Positions 59,101-64,000 of a DNA stretch of 64,000 bases are shown piece after piece. Both the position numbers and the translations under genes were made by a program. The first letter of the stretch is position 1, and each line of letters starts with the position of its first letter. Under the pieces are notes generated by a model. It was not told where the DNA came from. It was given only the letters and a program-made list of their open reading frames with translations, and did no database searches. Source of the stretch: Apostichopus japonicus (Eukaryota > Echinodermata > Holothuroidea > Aspidochirotida > Stichopodidae); contig NC_092573.1 of NCBI RefSeq assembly GCF_037975245.1, positions 7,552,501-7,616,500 of the forward strand, read 5' to 3'.

Positions 59101-62095
59101 AGTTCATTTCTTCCAGCTAACAGGAAATAAAGAATGATTGTTAACCTTGAACAATTGGAGAGACAAATCTAGCCATGGGAAGCACAATTTGAATGAATCT
59201 ACAAGCACTGTACAGAACTCCTCTGCCTTTAACTTTCATCAACTATATATTGATCAATTCCAGTATTTGCAGTATTACCAATGCTGGAGAGAGGGGTATA
59301 CTAATATATGTTATATAATGATCAAACCCCAAACTAACATATTGTGCTAGTGCACAGTACTGTCTATCACTGTAGCAATTACATTGTTGGATAATACACA
59401 ATAACTTTGTGATGCTAAGGGAAGTAATGCTTTTTTTAAAGGTCAAAGGTAGTGATATCTTTGATTTTGCTCTGTGGTTTGGATTAACCTTCAACTTTTT
59501 TTTCTGTGAGATCATGAAATTGAGCCCTGTAAAGGACAGGCAAATAAAAACTTCCCTTACTTTGCTATAGTATCACAGTACTATACAAACTGAGTACAGT
59601 AGATAGGCTGAGTGGATAAAGGGGGTGGCTTTTGAAGCAACAAGGCTTAGCAATCGCAAGGATCCGGGTTCGATACCTGGCAGGGTCATAATAAAGTGGG
59701 TTTTCATCCAAGAGCAATCTACTTTGGTTTCCCATCTGAAATGACTTTCTATATTGAAAAGATTACAAGTTTGTGCTAAAATGTTGAATTGGTAGCCACC
59801 CGACATGTTACAGTACCGCCAATAAGTAACTTGGTAAACCGCGCTCTTTTTTTGCGCTCAGTGCATTTAACCTCGCTCTATCTTTTGTTAAAACCCGCAT
59901 TGAAATGCAGGTAATTGCGGGGAACTGTTTATCAGAGCGCAGATTCCGTCTGAAGGCTTCCCTAATTCTATTCATGCCCGCTAGAAGTGTGAAGCTCATT
60001 GTTATCGTCAGACGGTCAATGGCTGTAATCCTACTTAATTCCTTCCAATCCGGTAACAAAAGAATATCGATCTTCGCTGGTAGAAGGAAGACCGAAGGTT
60101 TATACTCGGTCAAGAGAAGGGATAGTGTTAAGCACGTATCTTACACTGTTTAAATTCAACGTACAATACAAATGTCCGCGCAAAAATTTGTGCGCAAAAT
60201 AGTTGGTTTGATGAGTGAAACATTAGCATAAAAACTTCCCGCGAACAATAAAACTTGCCGGTTAATATTCTAACAGTTCTCAACGTCCATTCGGAAATAA
60301 CAATATTCCTGAAAGTTATACAGGAATCATGATTTTTCCTACCACAGATTAAGTAAGAAAGCCAAATTGATAATTTCCCGGGGCTAGAACAGTGTACTGT
60401 TCTTGCAAGTAATACGGGCTATTCACGCACGTGTTACATTACGGAACTGAGGTGGTACTCAGTTGTATGCCGCACTGAGACATTGCACGTTGTCACTGCC
60501 CTTGGAATTCCCCAAGTATACAGCTTCAAGGGCCCTGTTCAAAACAACACTTCAAACGTTTTTGCACGTTGTTCTCATTTAGTATGCATGACCATTAAAT
60601 CCCCCAAAAAGGAATTCACATTTTACCTGTATGCGGAAAATACATTGGTACAGCAGGCTGTGGTCTGATGATTTGCATGCTACAGTACTGTACAACATTC
60701 TTACAATGTGCGTGAAACACTTGTTCTTAGTTAAACTTGGCAAATCGCCAAGAAATGATTGGCAGTGGAACGTCTCTAACATAGCGAAACAGCGAACAAT
60801 ATCCAATACACCGAGTCTTGTCTCATATTCGTAAGCCTATGAACAGAACTCTATAAATCAGTGCAACGTTTCCTAGCCTAATGTGCCTAAAGTCCACACA
60901 AAACGCGAGGCCTGGTGTTACTACTAAAATGATATGTTACCCCGAAAGGATAAGGCACAAAGTTTCCTTCTTGTTTTTTTTTTACGTCTGGTAACCAGAA
61001 CATATCGGGGAATAAAATAAACACGTATAAGAAAGGTTTTCCCCTTCAACACGAAACTATTCTCGTTTAAAACTTTCTTTCAGTCAAAGTCGTGAACTTT
61101 GTACTCGTACACTGGCCTAATGTGCCTAAATTCCACACAAAACGTGAGGCCTAATGTTACTACAAAAAATGGTCTGTTAGTGTGGGGTCTGCCCGATATT
61201 CATAATTTGTATGTGTCGCAATAGGTTAAGTTTTACTCGCACAGCACAGTACCATTCATAATTTGCATATTACACCAAATTTACACTCGGTGTCCAGATG
61301 GCGGGAAAATGAAACATCATGTTCAATGTTTTGTATCGTTCCCATGGTGCGATGAACTTGGGCAAGTTGCCACGTTCGAATGTCGATGACCTACTTATGT
61401 TCTGTGACCAATGTCAGTGGGAATTATGTGTGTTTTCCACGTGTTATATATATCTATATTATATATATATAGAAGTTTTACGTAAGCGGAGCGAATTTCG
61501 GGGCGGCTTGTTGATTGTAAGGAAGCACTTATCTAAGCATCAATATTTGTGAAAAATATCGCAATGTTTTTCAGATATTCTCTTTGAATGTCCTCTCCAT
61601 ATATCTCTCTTTCTCCGTCCACTCAAAGCTCGACATTTACGCTAATTCTGTTAGGGGTAAAATTATCGTAAATATCGAAAAATCGCGATAACTTTTGAAC
61701 TATTTATCTTGACGGTAAAAGCAAATATCGCCCAACCCTACCTCCACGCTATGAATAACATTGTATCGATCGGTTCACTCCCATTGTGCCGGTGGTGAAT
61801 AGCGAGCGGGGAATTTGCGTTCCTTTATTTGGAGTGCGGGGAAAGTAGCGTTCCTTTATTTGGAGCGGGGTTAATTACAGTTAAGCTGCGTTTTGCGCTG
61901 AATCGCGCTACTCTTTACCAAGTTACTTATTGGCGGTACTGTAGTTGTAATCCATAAGCCCTTGCTGGCTACTCCCACATTCGTAGTCGATTTGCATGTT
62001 TGGTTAATCTGCTGACAAACTCTGCTATTAAATAAAATGTGATAATATACTTACCAATTTAATTGCTACGTGTTCATTGTTGTATAAATTCTTGC
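38076..62095 (-). CDS. CSNK1G: Casein kinase 1 gamma, ten coding exons (5' exon(s) beyond the right edge)
   Basis: Joined in order on the minus strand: 62095-62055, 54707-54638, 53095-52947, 49545-49320, 47355-47270, 46595-46511, 45203-45052, 44428-44333, 43067-42871, 38127-38076. All introns are GT-AG, the phases are mutually consistent, and the 384 codons (including stop) have no internal stop. The product is a membrane-anchored CK1 Ser/Thr kinase. It shows the VAIK lysine, YRDIKPEN catalytic loop, DFG and the CK1-specific SIN motif, and ends in a [11 protein letters not shown] tail; the Cys cluster is palmitoylated in known CK1 gamma, which phosphorylates LRP6 in Wnt signalling. The glycine-rich loop and N-terminus were searched for up to 64,000 and not found. 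The paralogue number cannot be fixed; invertebrates usually have one gene. Confidence 0.96.
40355..40714 (-). CDS. Probable BEN-domain ORF inside transposon copy A
   Basis: The frame is open from 40714 to a stop at 40355-40357 with no ATG at its start, so it is probably a final exon or a remnant. It reads ...[20 protein letters not shown], then [20 protein letters not shown], and [20 protein letters not shown]. The pattern (LARxLMxxxFTxxEL..SVTG...ALDxxKxxAIRxxV....W..C...I) is that of BEN domains, DNA- and chromatin-binding modules of about 80 aa. The assignment is by eye. No equivalent is present in copy B. Confidence 0.55.
   Translation of the reverse strand, partial: HFIISSKCCQLFKVNLSSVITEIRPEVVLSSLSEQGDPCGLARYLMRKIFTPYELLNCNVNGIKKNALNKDRVFAIRKCIMEQFHVPLHIQKRVWGQCVKKMDTANRNAKRYLAMAVKS
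41520..42000 (+). repeat. Internal direct duplication (about 215 bp) in transposon copy A
   Basis: A block containing AAAATGTACAATCATGTACA, CCATGGTGCAATGAACTTGG, TCGATGACCTACTTATGTTC and CGTAAGCGGA occurs at about 41527-41758 and 41787-41998 with very few differences. A single diverged equivalent is in copy B (about 61300-61535), so the duplication happened in copy A's lineage. Confidence 0.85.
41993..42316 (+). CDS. Conserved short ORF near one TIR of the TA-TSD transposon (unknown)
   Basis: Contains [33 protein letters not shown] and [20 protein letters not shown]. The same frame is open in copy B (59808-60113, minus strand) with about seven replacements and about five silent differences over some 85 codons by eye. 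The opposite strand is also open in both copies, so coding is uncertain. No family was recognised. Confidence 0.3.
   Translation: MYCTLNLNSIRYVYTLSLPLAEYKPSVFFLPATIDILLLPDWKELSRITAIDRLTVTMNFTLLAGMNRIREAFRRNLRSDKQFPAINCISMRVLTKDRARFKCTERD
42355..42870. other. CK1 gamma intron sequence
   Basis: Unique AT-rich intron DNA between the transposon and the penultimate coding exon; no element recognised. Confidence 0.5.
42871..43067 (-). CDS. CSNK1G: CK1 gamma coding exon (C-terminal tail)
   Basis: 197 bases; acceptor CTTCTTCTTAG, donor GTAAGT. Contains [19 protein letters not shown] and [17 protein letters not shown], which match the CK1 gamma tail block [11 protein letters not shown]...NAPITA..EVEV. 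Ends two bases into a Lys codon completed by the last exon. Confidence 0.93.
43540..43665. repeat. Inverted Penelope-like 3' tail with hammerhead-like core at the centre
   Basis: 43540-43604 matches the complement of the Penelope-like terminus (AAACTGTTAGCAAACTGCTT ... GTGTAAAGGTAAGTGGCC). It is then followed in the opposite orientation by a hammerhead-like segment (43604-43643, AGAAGATCC...GGATCGAA) and GGCCCACTTACTTTTACACA. So two tail pieces face each other and form a hairpin of about 20 bp. It lies in a CK1 gamma intron (43068-44332). Confidence 0.75.
44333..44428 (-). CDS. CSNK1G: CK1 gamma coding exon (C-terminal tail)
   Basis: 96 bases, exactly 32 codons; acceptor TTGATTAG, donor GTAAGG. 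Reads [20 protein letters not shown], then [12 protein letters not shown]. The tail outside the kinase domain is Ser/Thr-rich and less conserved, but phase and position fit (compare PTPVG...HRD in vertebrates). Confidence 0.85.
45052..45203 (-). CDS. CSNK1G: CK1 gamma coding exon
   Basis: 152 bases; acceptor TTGCTCTTCCAG, donor GTAAGT. Reads [20 protein letters not shown], then [10 protein letters not shown] and EFDWSGKQF, the C-terminal end of the kinase domain. Ends in phase 0. Confidence 0.96.
45385..45680. repeat. 45-bp tandem repeat in a CK1 gamma intron, about six copies
   Basis: Unit theme TATTTGCATACTTGCTAGAG, then ATGGACTGACACTCAGTAACAGCAA. Like the 33-kb array its period is 45 bp, but the sequences are unrelated. 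The frames read across it (for example [15 protein letters not shown] on the minus strand) are period-of-three artefacts. Confidence 0.85.
46225..46345. repeat. Short degenerate repeat (AAGCATACAAAGCTGGTATA theme)
   Basis: Four or five imperfect copies of a unit of about 25-30 bp in the intron just downstream of the exon at 46511-46595. No further function seen. Confidence 0.6.
46511..46595 (-). CDS. CSNK1G: CK1 gamma coding exon
   Basis: 85 bases; acceptor CTATAATAG, donor GTCAGT. Reads [20 protein letters not shown], then EALCENWP. The Trp replaces a Phe common in vertebrate CK1 gamma (CENFPEE). The GTCAGT donor is slightly weak. Ends in phase 1. Confidence 0.95.
47270..47355 (-). CDS. CSNK1G: CK1 gamma coding exon
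   Basis: 86 bases; acceptor TTTCCACAG, donor GTAATA. Reads (E)[20 protein letters not shown], then SLPWQGLK, the helix F region of CK1. Ends in phase 0. The upstream intron carries the GTAACA/TGTTAC minisatellite. Confidence 0.97.
47750..48990. repeat. GTAACA/TGTTAC palindromic minisatellite, about 1.2 kb
   Basis: Dozens of copies of GTAACATCTGTTACCACT and GTAACATGTACGA words. The units contain the interrupted palindrome GTAACA-TC-TGTTAC and the perfect palindrome GTAACATGTTAC. Between about 48060 and 48480 a higher-order period of about 100 bp is visible. It lies in the CK1 gamma intron between exons 47270-47355 and 49320-49545. Confidence 0.92.
49000..49210. repeat. Short direct repeat next to a kinase exon
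   Basis: GATGAAGTCAACCAAATTCCAG...TTTCCTGTTGCAATTACAAG occurs about twice with a partial third copy (about 49025-49195), about 110 bases from the exon ending at 49320. No coding content. Confidence 0.6.
49320..49545 (-). CDS. CSNK1G: CK1 gamma coding exon (catalytic loop, DFG, SIN motif)
   Basis: 226 bases; acceptor CTCATACAG, donor GTAATT. Contains [18 protein letters not shown] (catalytic Asp), [16 protein letters not shown] (magnesium-binding Asp) and [14 protein letters not shown] (the CK1 substitute for the APE motif). The loop [14 protein letters not shown] is shorter than in vertebrate gamma isoforms. Ends in phase 1. Confidence 0.97.
49590..51610. other. CK1 gamma intron: decayed TGACCT-type repeats and unique DNA
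   Basis: Diverged copies of the repeat with GTTTACAAGGTTTCAA...TTTGACCTC lie at about 49740-50180 and 51340-51540; the latter has a perfect DR1 word at 51364-51376. A 99-codon minus-strand open frame (50387-50686) has no recognised domain. Confidence 0.45.
51615..52565 (+). mobile_element. LINE 3' end (RT C-terminus plus 3' UTR), pseudogene
   Basis: Plus-strand blocks: [17 protein letters not shown] (about 51650-51700), [14 protein letters not shown] (about 51805-51850), then [19 protein letters not shown] and [28 protein letters not shown] and a stop at about 52196. This is the C-terminal region of CR1/jockey-like RTs. The 3' UTR ends with an ATTGAATTGAATT tail (about 52560-52575). Inserted in the sense opposite to the host kinase gene. 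Confidence 0.82.
52708..52866 (-). mobile_element. Penelope-like 3' tail, second copy
   Basis: Matches about 19055-19200 base for base with few differences, from the AAATAAAATAAAACTGTTAG end through the hammerhead-like segment to GACAAAAACACGCAC. No coding part is attached, so it is an extreme 5' truncation or a solo non-autonomous unit. It lies about 80 bases from kinase exon 52947-53095. Confidence 0.8.
52786..52824 (-). ncRNA. Hammerhead-like ribozyme motif
   Basis: Minus strand: perfect stem I GCCT/AGGC, core TTGAAGA (consensus CUGANGA with the first base changed), stem II GATCC/GGATC, GAAA, ACGT palindrome, GTC before AGGC. Better stem I than the 19-kb copy. It lies in a kinase intron in the sense direction of that gene, so it would be present in the pre-mRNA. 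Confidence 0.62.
52947..53095 (-). CDS. CSNK1G: CK1 gamma coding exon (hinge region)
   Basis: 149 bases; acceptor TTTTTTACAG, donor GTAAGT. Reads [20 protein letters not shown], then [15 protein letters not shown] and TVLQIAIQL. Includes the kinase hinge ([13 protein letters not shown]), highly conserved in CK1 gamma. Ends in phase 0. Confidence 0.96.
54000..54420. repeat. TGACCT-rich interspersed repeat, three tandem copies
   Basis: Units of about 130 bp with the theme GTTTACAAGGTTTTCAGACT, TTGACCTCTGTTGACCTC, AAATGACCT, then a GTGCATCCACATACCA and ATGAAGTTCATCC segment. The same family occurs at about 49740-50180, 51340-51540 and 56260-56660. No ORF with support. Confidence 0.7.
54638..54707 (-). 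CDS. CSNK1G: CK1 gamma coding exon
   Basis: 70 bases; acceptor TTTTACAG, donor GTATGT. Reads [20 protein letters not shown] followed by GQK, matching the alpha-C helix region of CK1 gamma ([20 protein letters not shown]). Ends in phase 1. Confidence 0.94.
54955..55450. repeat. About 68-bp tandem repeat in a CK1 gamma intron, about seven copies
   Basis: Theme AATGACTGGAGCTTGTTTAG, GTCACACGTAATTTATGAAT, CAGCATACACAACAACTGCTTGCTG. Copies drift by a few bases each. No coding content. Confidence 0.9.
56260..56660. repeat. TGACCT-rich interspersed repeat with perfect DR1 words
   Basis: Three diverged units of the family at 54000-54420. The word TGACCTTTGACCT (complement AGGTCAAAGGTCA, a perfect direct repeat with one-base spacing) occurs at 56340-56352 and 56434-56446. 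Confidence 0.75.
56700..59590. other. CK1 gamma intron, mostly unique
   Basis: No exon recognised. A 41-bp segment (TGTATGTTAAAAACAAAGGC...GCGTGTTATTTTTT) is duplicated in tandem at about 58372-58456. A 13-base G run lies near 59067-59079. Confidence 0.5.
59600..59808 (+). mobile_element. tRNA-derived SINE, copy 2, 5' part (split by transposon copy B)
   Basis: tRNA-like head: A-box-like GGCTGAGTGGATAAAG, anticodon-arm region GGTGGCTTTTGAAGCAA, AGGCTTAGCAAT, B box GGTTCGATACC. The body runs AAGTGGGTTTTCATCCAAGA to TTGAATTGGTAGCCACCCGA. It matches copy 1 (28335-28605, minus) throughout. It stops at 59810, exactly where transposon copy B begins. Confidence 0.85.
59811..61941. mobile_element. 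TIR DNA transposon with TA TSD, copy B (2,131 bp)
   Basis: 28 identical inward-reading bases at the two ends (CAGTACCGCCAATAAGTAAC, then TTGGTAAA), flanked by TA (59809-59810 and 61942-61943). Subterminal and internal blocks match copy A in inverted orientation, including the GTAACCAGAACATATCGGGG segment and the ORF block at 59808-60113. It lacks copy A's BEN-like region and so looks like an internally deleted or non-autonomous relative. Inserted in a SINE inside the large CK1 gamma intron. Confidence 0.88.
61944..61985 (+). mobile_element. tRNA-derived SINE, copy 2, 3' part
   Basis: GTTGTAATCCATAAGCCCTTG...CTCCC right after the transposon corresponds to GTTCTAATCCATAAGCCCTT...TCTCCC at the end of SINE copy 1, so the two halves were one SINE before insertion. 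Confidence 0.75.
62055..62095 (-). CDS. CSNK1G: CK1 gamma coding exon (VAIK lysine)
   Basis: 41 bases; acceptor CTTGCAG, donor GTAAGT. Reads (G)[13 protein letters not shown], containing the ATP-binding lysine of beta strand 3. Two leading bases complete a glycine codon split by a phase-1 intron, so an upstream exon must exist beyond the window. The following intron (about 7.3 kb) holds the SINE and a TIR transposon. Confidence 0.93.
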
Positions 62096-64000
62096 CTGCA
62101 AGAGAAACAGGAAAGGATGGAAGGGTAACAATTAACTTCAAACAATATGAGTCATTCATGTAGTATTCTAGTTTCTATAACAATAACTGCATCTAGCAAT
62201 GAAATAAATTGTACACTGAGCAGAAGACATCAGTTGTAACTATAAGAAAGAACCCTCCTAATATTATTCACGTACATGTGATGCAATAACCTCGCAATGT
62301 GAACCAAACTTTGGCATATCATCGCAGATCACACTGTAGGCTCACAATTTTTCAGCATAGACAAGGATACCGAAACAAGATTATAAATGGTGTGGCAGGT
62401 TTATAATAAGCAAGATGAGCATTACTTTTAATGCACCACTCGGTATATCTCAGCCATTTGCCAATACCGGTCTGGTCACTTTGGTGTTACATAAAACAAT
62501 GTTTCATGATACATCCGTAAATAGTTTTCATGCTGAACTTGTTGCTGTGTGGAAGACATGTTCTATCATTTCTGAGTCATATTTAGCTTGGATAATTTTG
62601 GATAGTTTTTTCGATTGCCACAGCTATGTTTTCAACTACTGCACCTATCTTTTGCTGTTTACTAAATTATCAATCTTTATGCAATCACATTCTGCTTGTA
62701 TTTTGTGGCATTGCACAGTGGTTTTTACTCACAGCATCTCACACACTGTACCACAACACTATGTATATCACACTGTGCATGACTCCTAATTAATTTCATG
62801 TTGTCACTGTACACAGAGAACAATCTCAAGTCACACTTCCTGTACAGTGTTGTATAGGATGAGTAGCATACTGTACAGTACATGTACACAACACAGAAAG
62901 TGTGATGTACAGTATATACACAAAATAGTAGATTCTGATAAAACAACATCTTGTATATTTCCCAGAAACACTAGAGTTGATTGCACCACCAAGATCATTC
63001 TTCTACTGTGTCAATCATTTTGAAGGTTGCAGCCAAGGTGCAAGGCAATCCATTGATACTCAATCTTGATTTACTAGCATAGACCAACAGACACACAGAA
63101 GCCATCAGTTTAGGGGGTAACTTCTCAGAAATGCACACTTCTTGTTGTTGCATTGCAGTGTGCTCATGATGCATCTGCTTGCCCTTCCCATTATCGGCGA
63201 ATAATCAACGCACTTGCAATACTACGATGATCATGGTTAAGAGGATGAAGGCTCTACGAGAGACTAATCGGATAGAGTATTTGGGGTTCAAAGAAAGCTA
63301 AGAATTTACAAAATGAAACGTGGACTAGAGGAGAACAAATTTTGTAAACTCATGAATTACTGGTGAAATAAAGGGGAGCTCCTGCTTAGAGTATTGTTTA
63401 TGTGAGCCATGCTCACTGTGAAAATTAGCCAAGCTTAACAAACGTACATGATCTTTCTCTCAATGCTGTCTCTCAATGCTGTCTCTGTAGAAGTGATATC
63501 TTTGCATTGTTGAGGAGAATCATTAAAGTACAACCGATTTAGAAATAAAAGGTAACTAAATAAAACTTGCTAGAGCTGTAGTATATTAGCTTATTTAGTT
63601 TTATTCTCGTAGTTGTTCACTAATAGCTTGTTTATTGTATGGTTCTGTTTGTATTCACTACTGGTTTATGTTTACTGTCGACGGGAAATCATTTTCCGTT
63701 TTTGGTTTACTGAAATGGACAATAAAGTTTTCTATCTATCTATTTATATCTCAAAATACACTTTAAGAAAGGGTAAGTTGCATGATTTACTCCTGGGAGA
63801 AATTTTAAGATGTGATATTTATTGTTATTTTTTTTATTTAGTTTTATTAATAATCCAGCATTTACTGTTGGAGAGAATGACACATTATGCAAATTTCTTG
63901 TAACACATGCATTTAGTGCTTGAGTTAATTTGGTTTTTATTTTAGTACTGTATATCACAATGGTTAGGGAGCCAACAGAAGCTCATTTAAAACCCTACCC
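62096..64000. other. CK1 gamma intron (5' side), no exon recognised
   Basis: The next upstream kinase exon should encode the glycine-rich loop (GxGNFGEL) and end in phase 1; I looked for it on the minus strand and did not find it. Contents: unique AT-rich DNA, with GTACAGTA/TACTGTAC-type words at about 62840-62920. Confidence 0.5.

Noticed and set aside
59615-59690. Functional tRNA gene
   Set aside because: It has A- and B-box-like sequences but poor acceptor pairing, and it continues into a body shared with 28335-28605, so it is a SINE head.
62096-64000. Search for the N-terminal CK1 gamma exon (glycine-rich loop)
   Set aside because: No minus-strand segment encodes GxGNFGEL with a phase-1 donor in this stretch, so the exon is placed beyond the window.

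Overview
The window looks like an intron-rich, transposon-rich genome of a marine invertebrate. I lean towards a deuterostome such as an echinoderm: a casein kinase 1 gamma gene with short GT-AG exons in large introns, BEL/Pao, CR1/jockey-like and Penelope-like retroelements, hAT-type MITEs, a tRNA-derived SINE, many minisatellites and frequent TAGGCCTA words. The species assignment is inference, not something the sequence proves.

Layout. 1-4.4 kb: 5' part of a BEL/Pao LTR retrotransposon on the minus strand (LTR, gag-like region, protease/RT pol running off the left edge), followed by an 80-bp satellite and a 5'-truncated LINE (5.5-6.8 kb). 7-19 kb: mostly non-coding, with a hammerhead-ribozyme motif beside a tRNA-like head (10.8 kb), a decayed LINE, and a hAT-type element nested inside another hAT-type element, both with intact 8-bp target duplications (15.2-16.3 kb). 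19-22.6 kb: a Penelope-like 3' end with a GIY-YIG remnant and a hammerhead motif, a long homopurine tract, more hAT-type MITEs, a 150-bp-arm foldback palindrome and a LINE fragment. 23.2-25.0 kb: the only complete, undamaged single-exon gene, a secreted leucine-rich-repeat protein of 613 aa. 25.5-28.6 kb: another hAT-type MITE, a LINE fragment and a SINE. 33.1-35.4 kb: a 45-bp minisatellite with an 810-bp higher-order period.

38.1-62.1 kb (continuing beyond the right edge): the casein kinase 1 gamma gene on the minus strand. Ten coding exons could be placed with exact splice sites. They run from the ATP-binding lysine exon to a stop codon that follows a Cys-Cys-Cys basic tail; the first coding exon(s) lie beyond 64,000. 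Its introns carry two oppositely oriented copies of one TIR transposon with TA target duplications. One copy (39.0-42.4 kb) carries a probable BEN-domain ORF, and the other (59.8-61.9 kb) sits inside a SINE. The introns also hold a LINE 3' end, two Penelope-type 3' tails with hammerhead-like cores, several minisatellites, and a repeat family carrying perfect DR1 nuclear-receptor motifs.

Only the kinase gene and the LRR gene look like functional host genes. Nearly everything else with coding potential is a retrotransposon or transposon relic, or an open frame created by a repeat period divisible by three.
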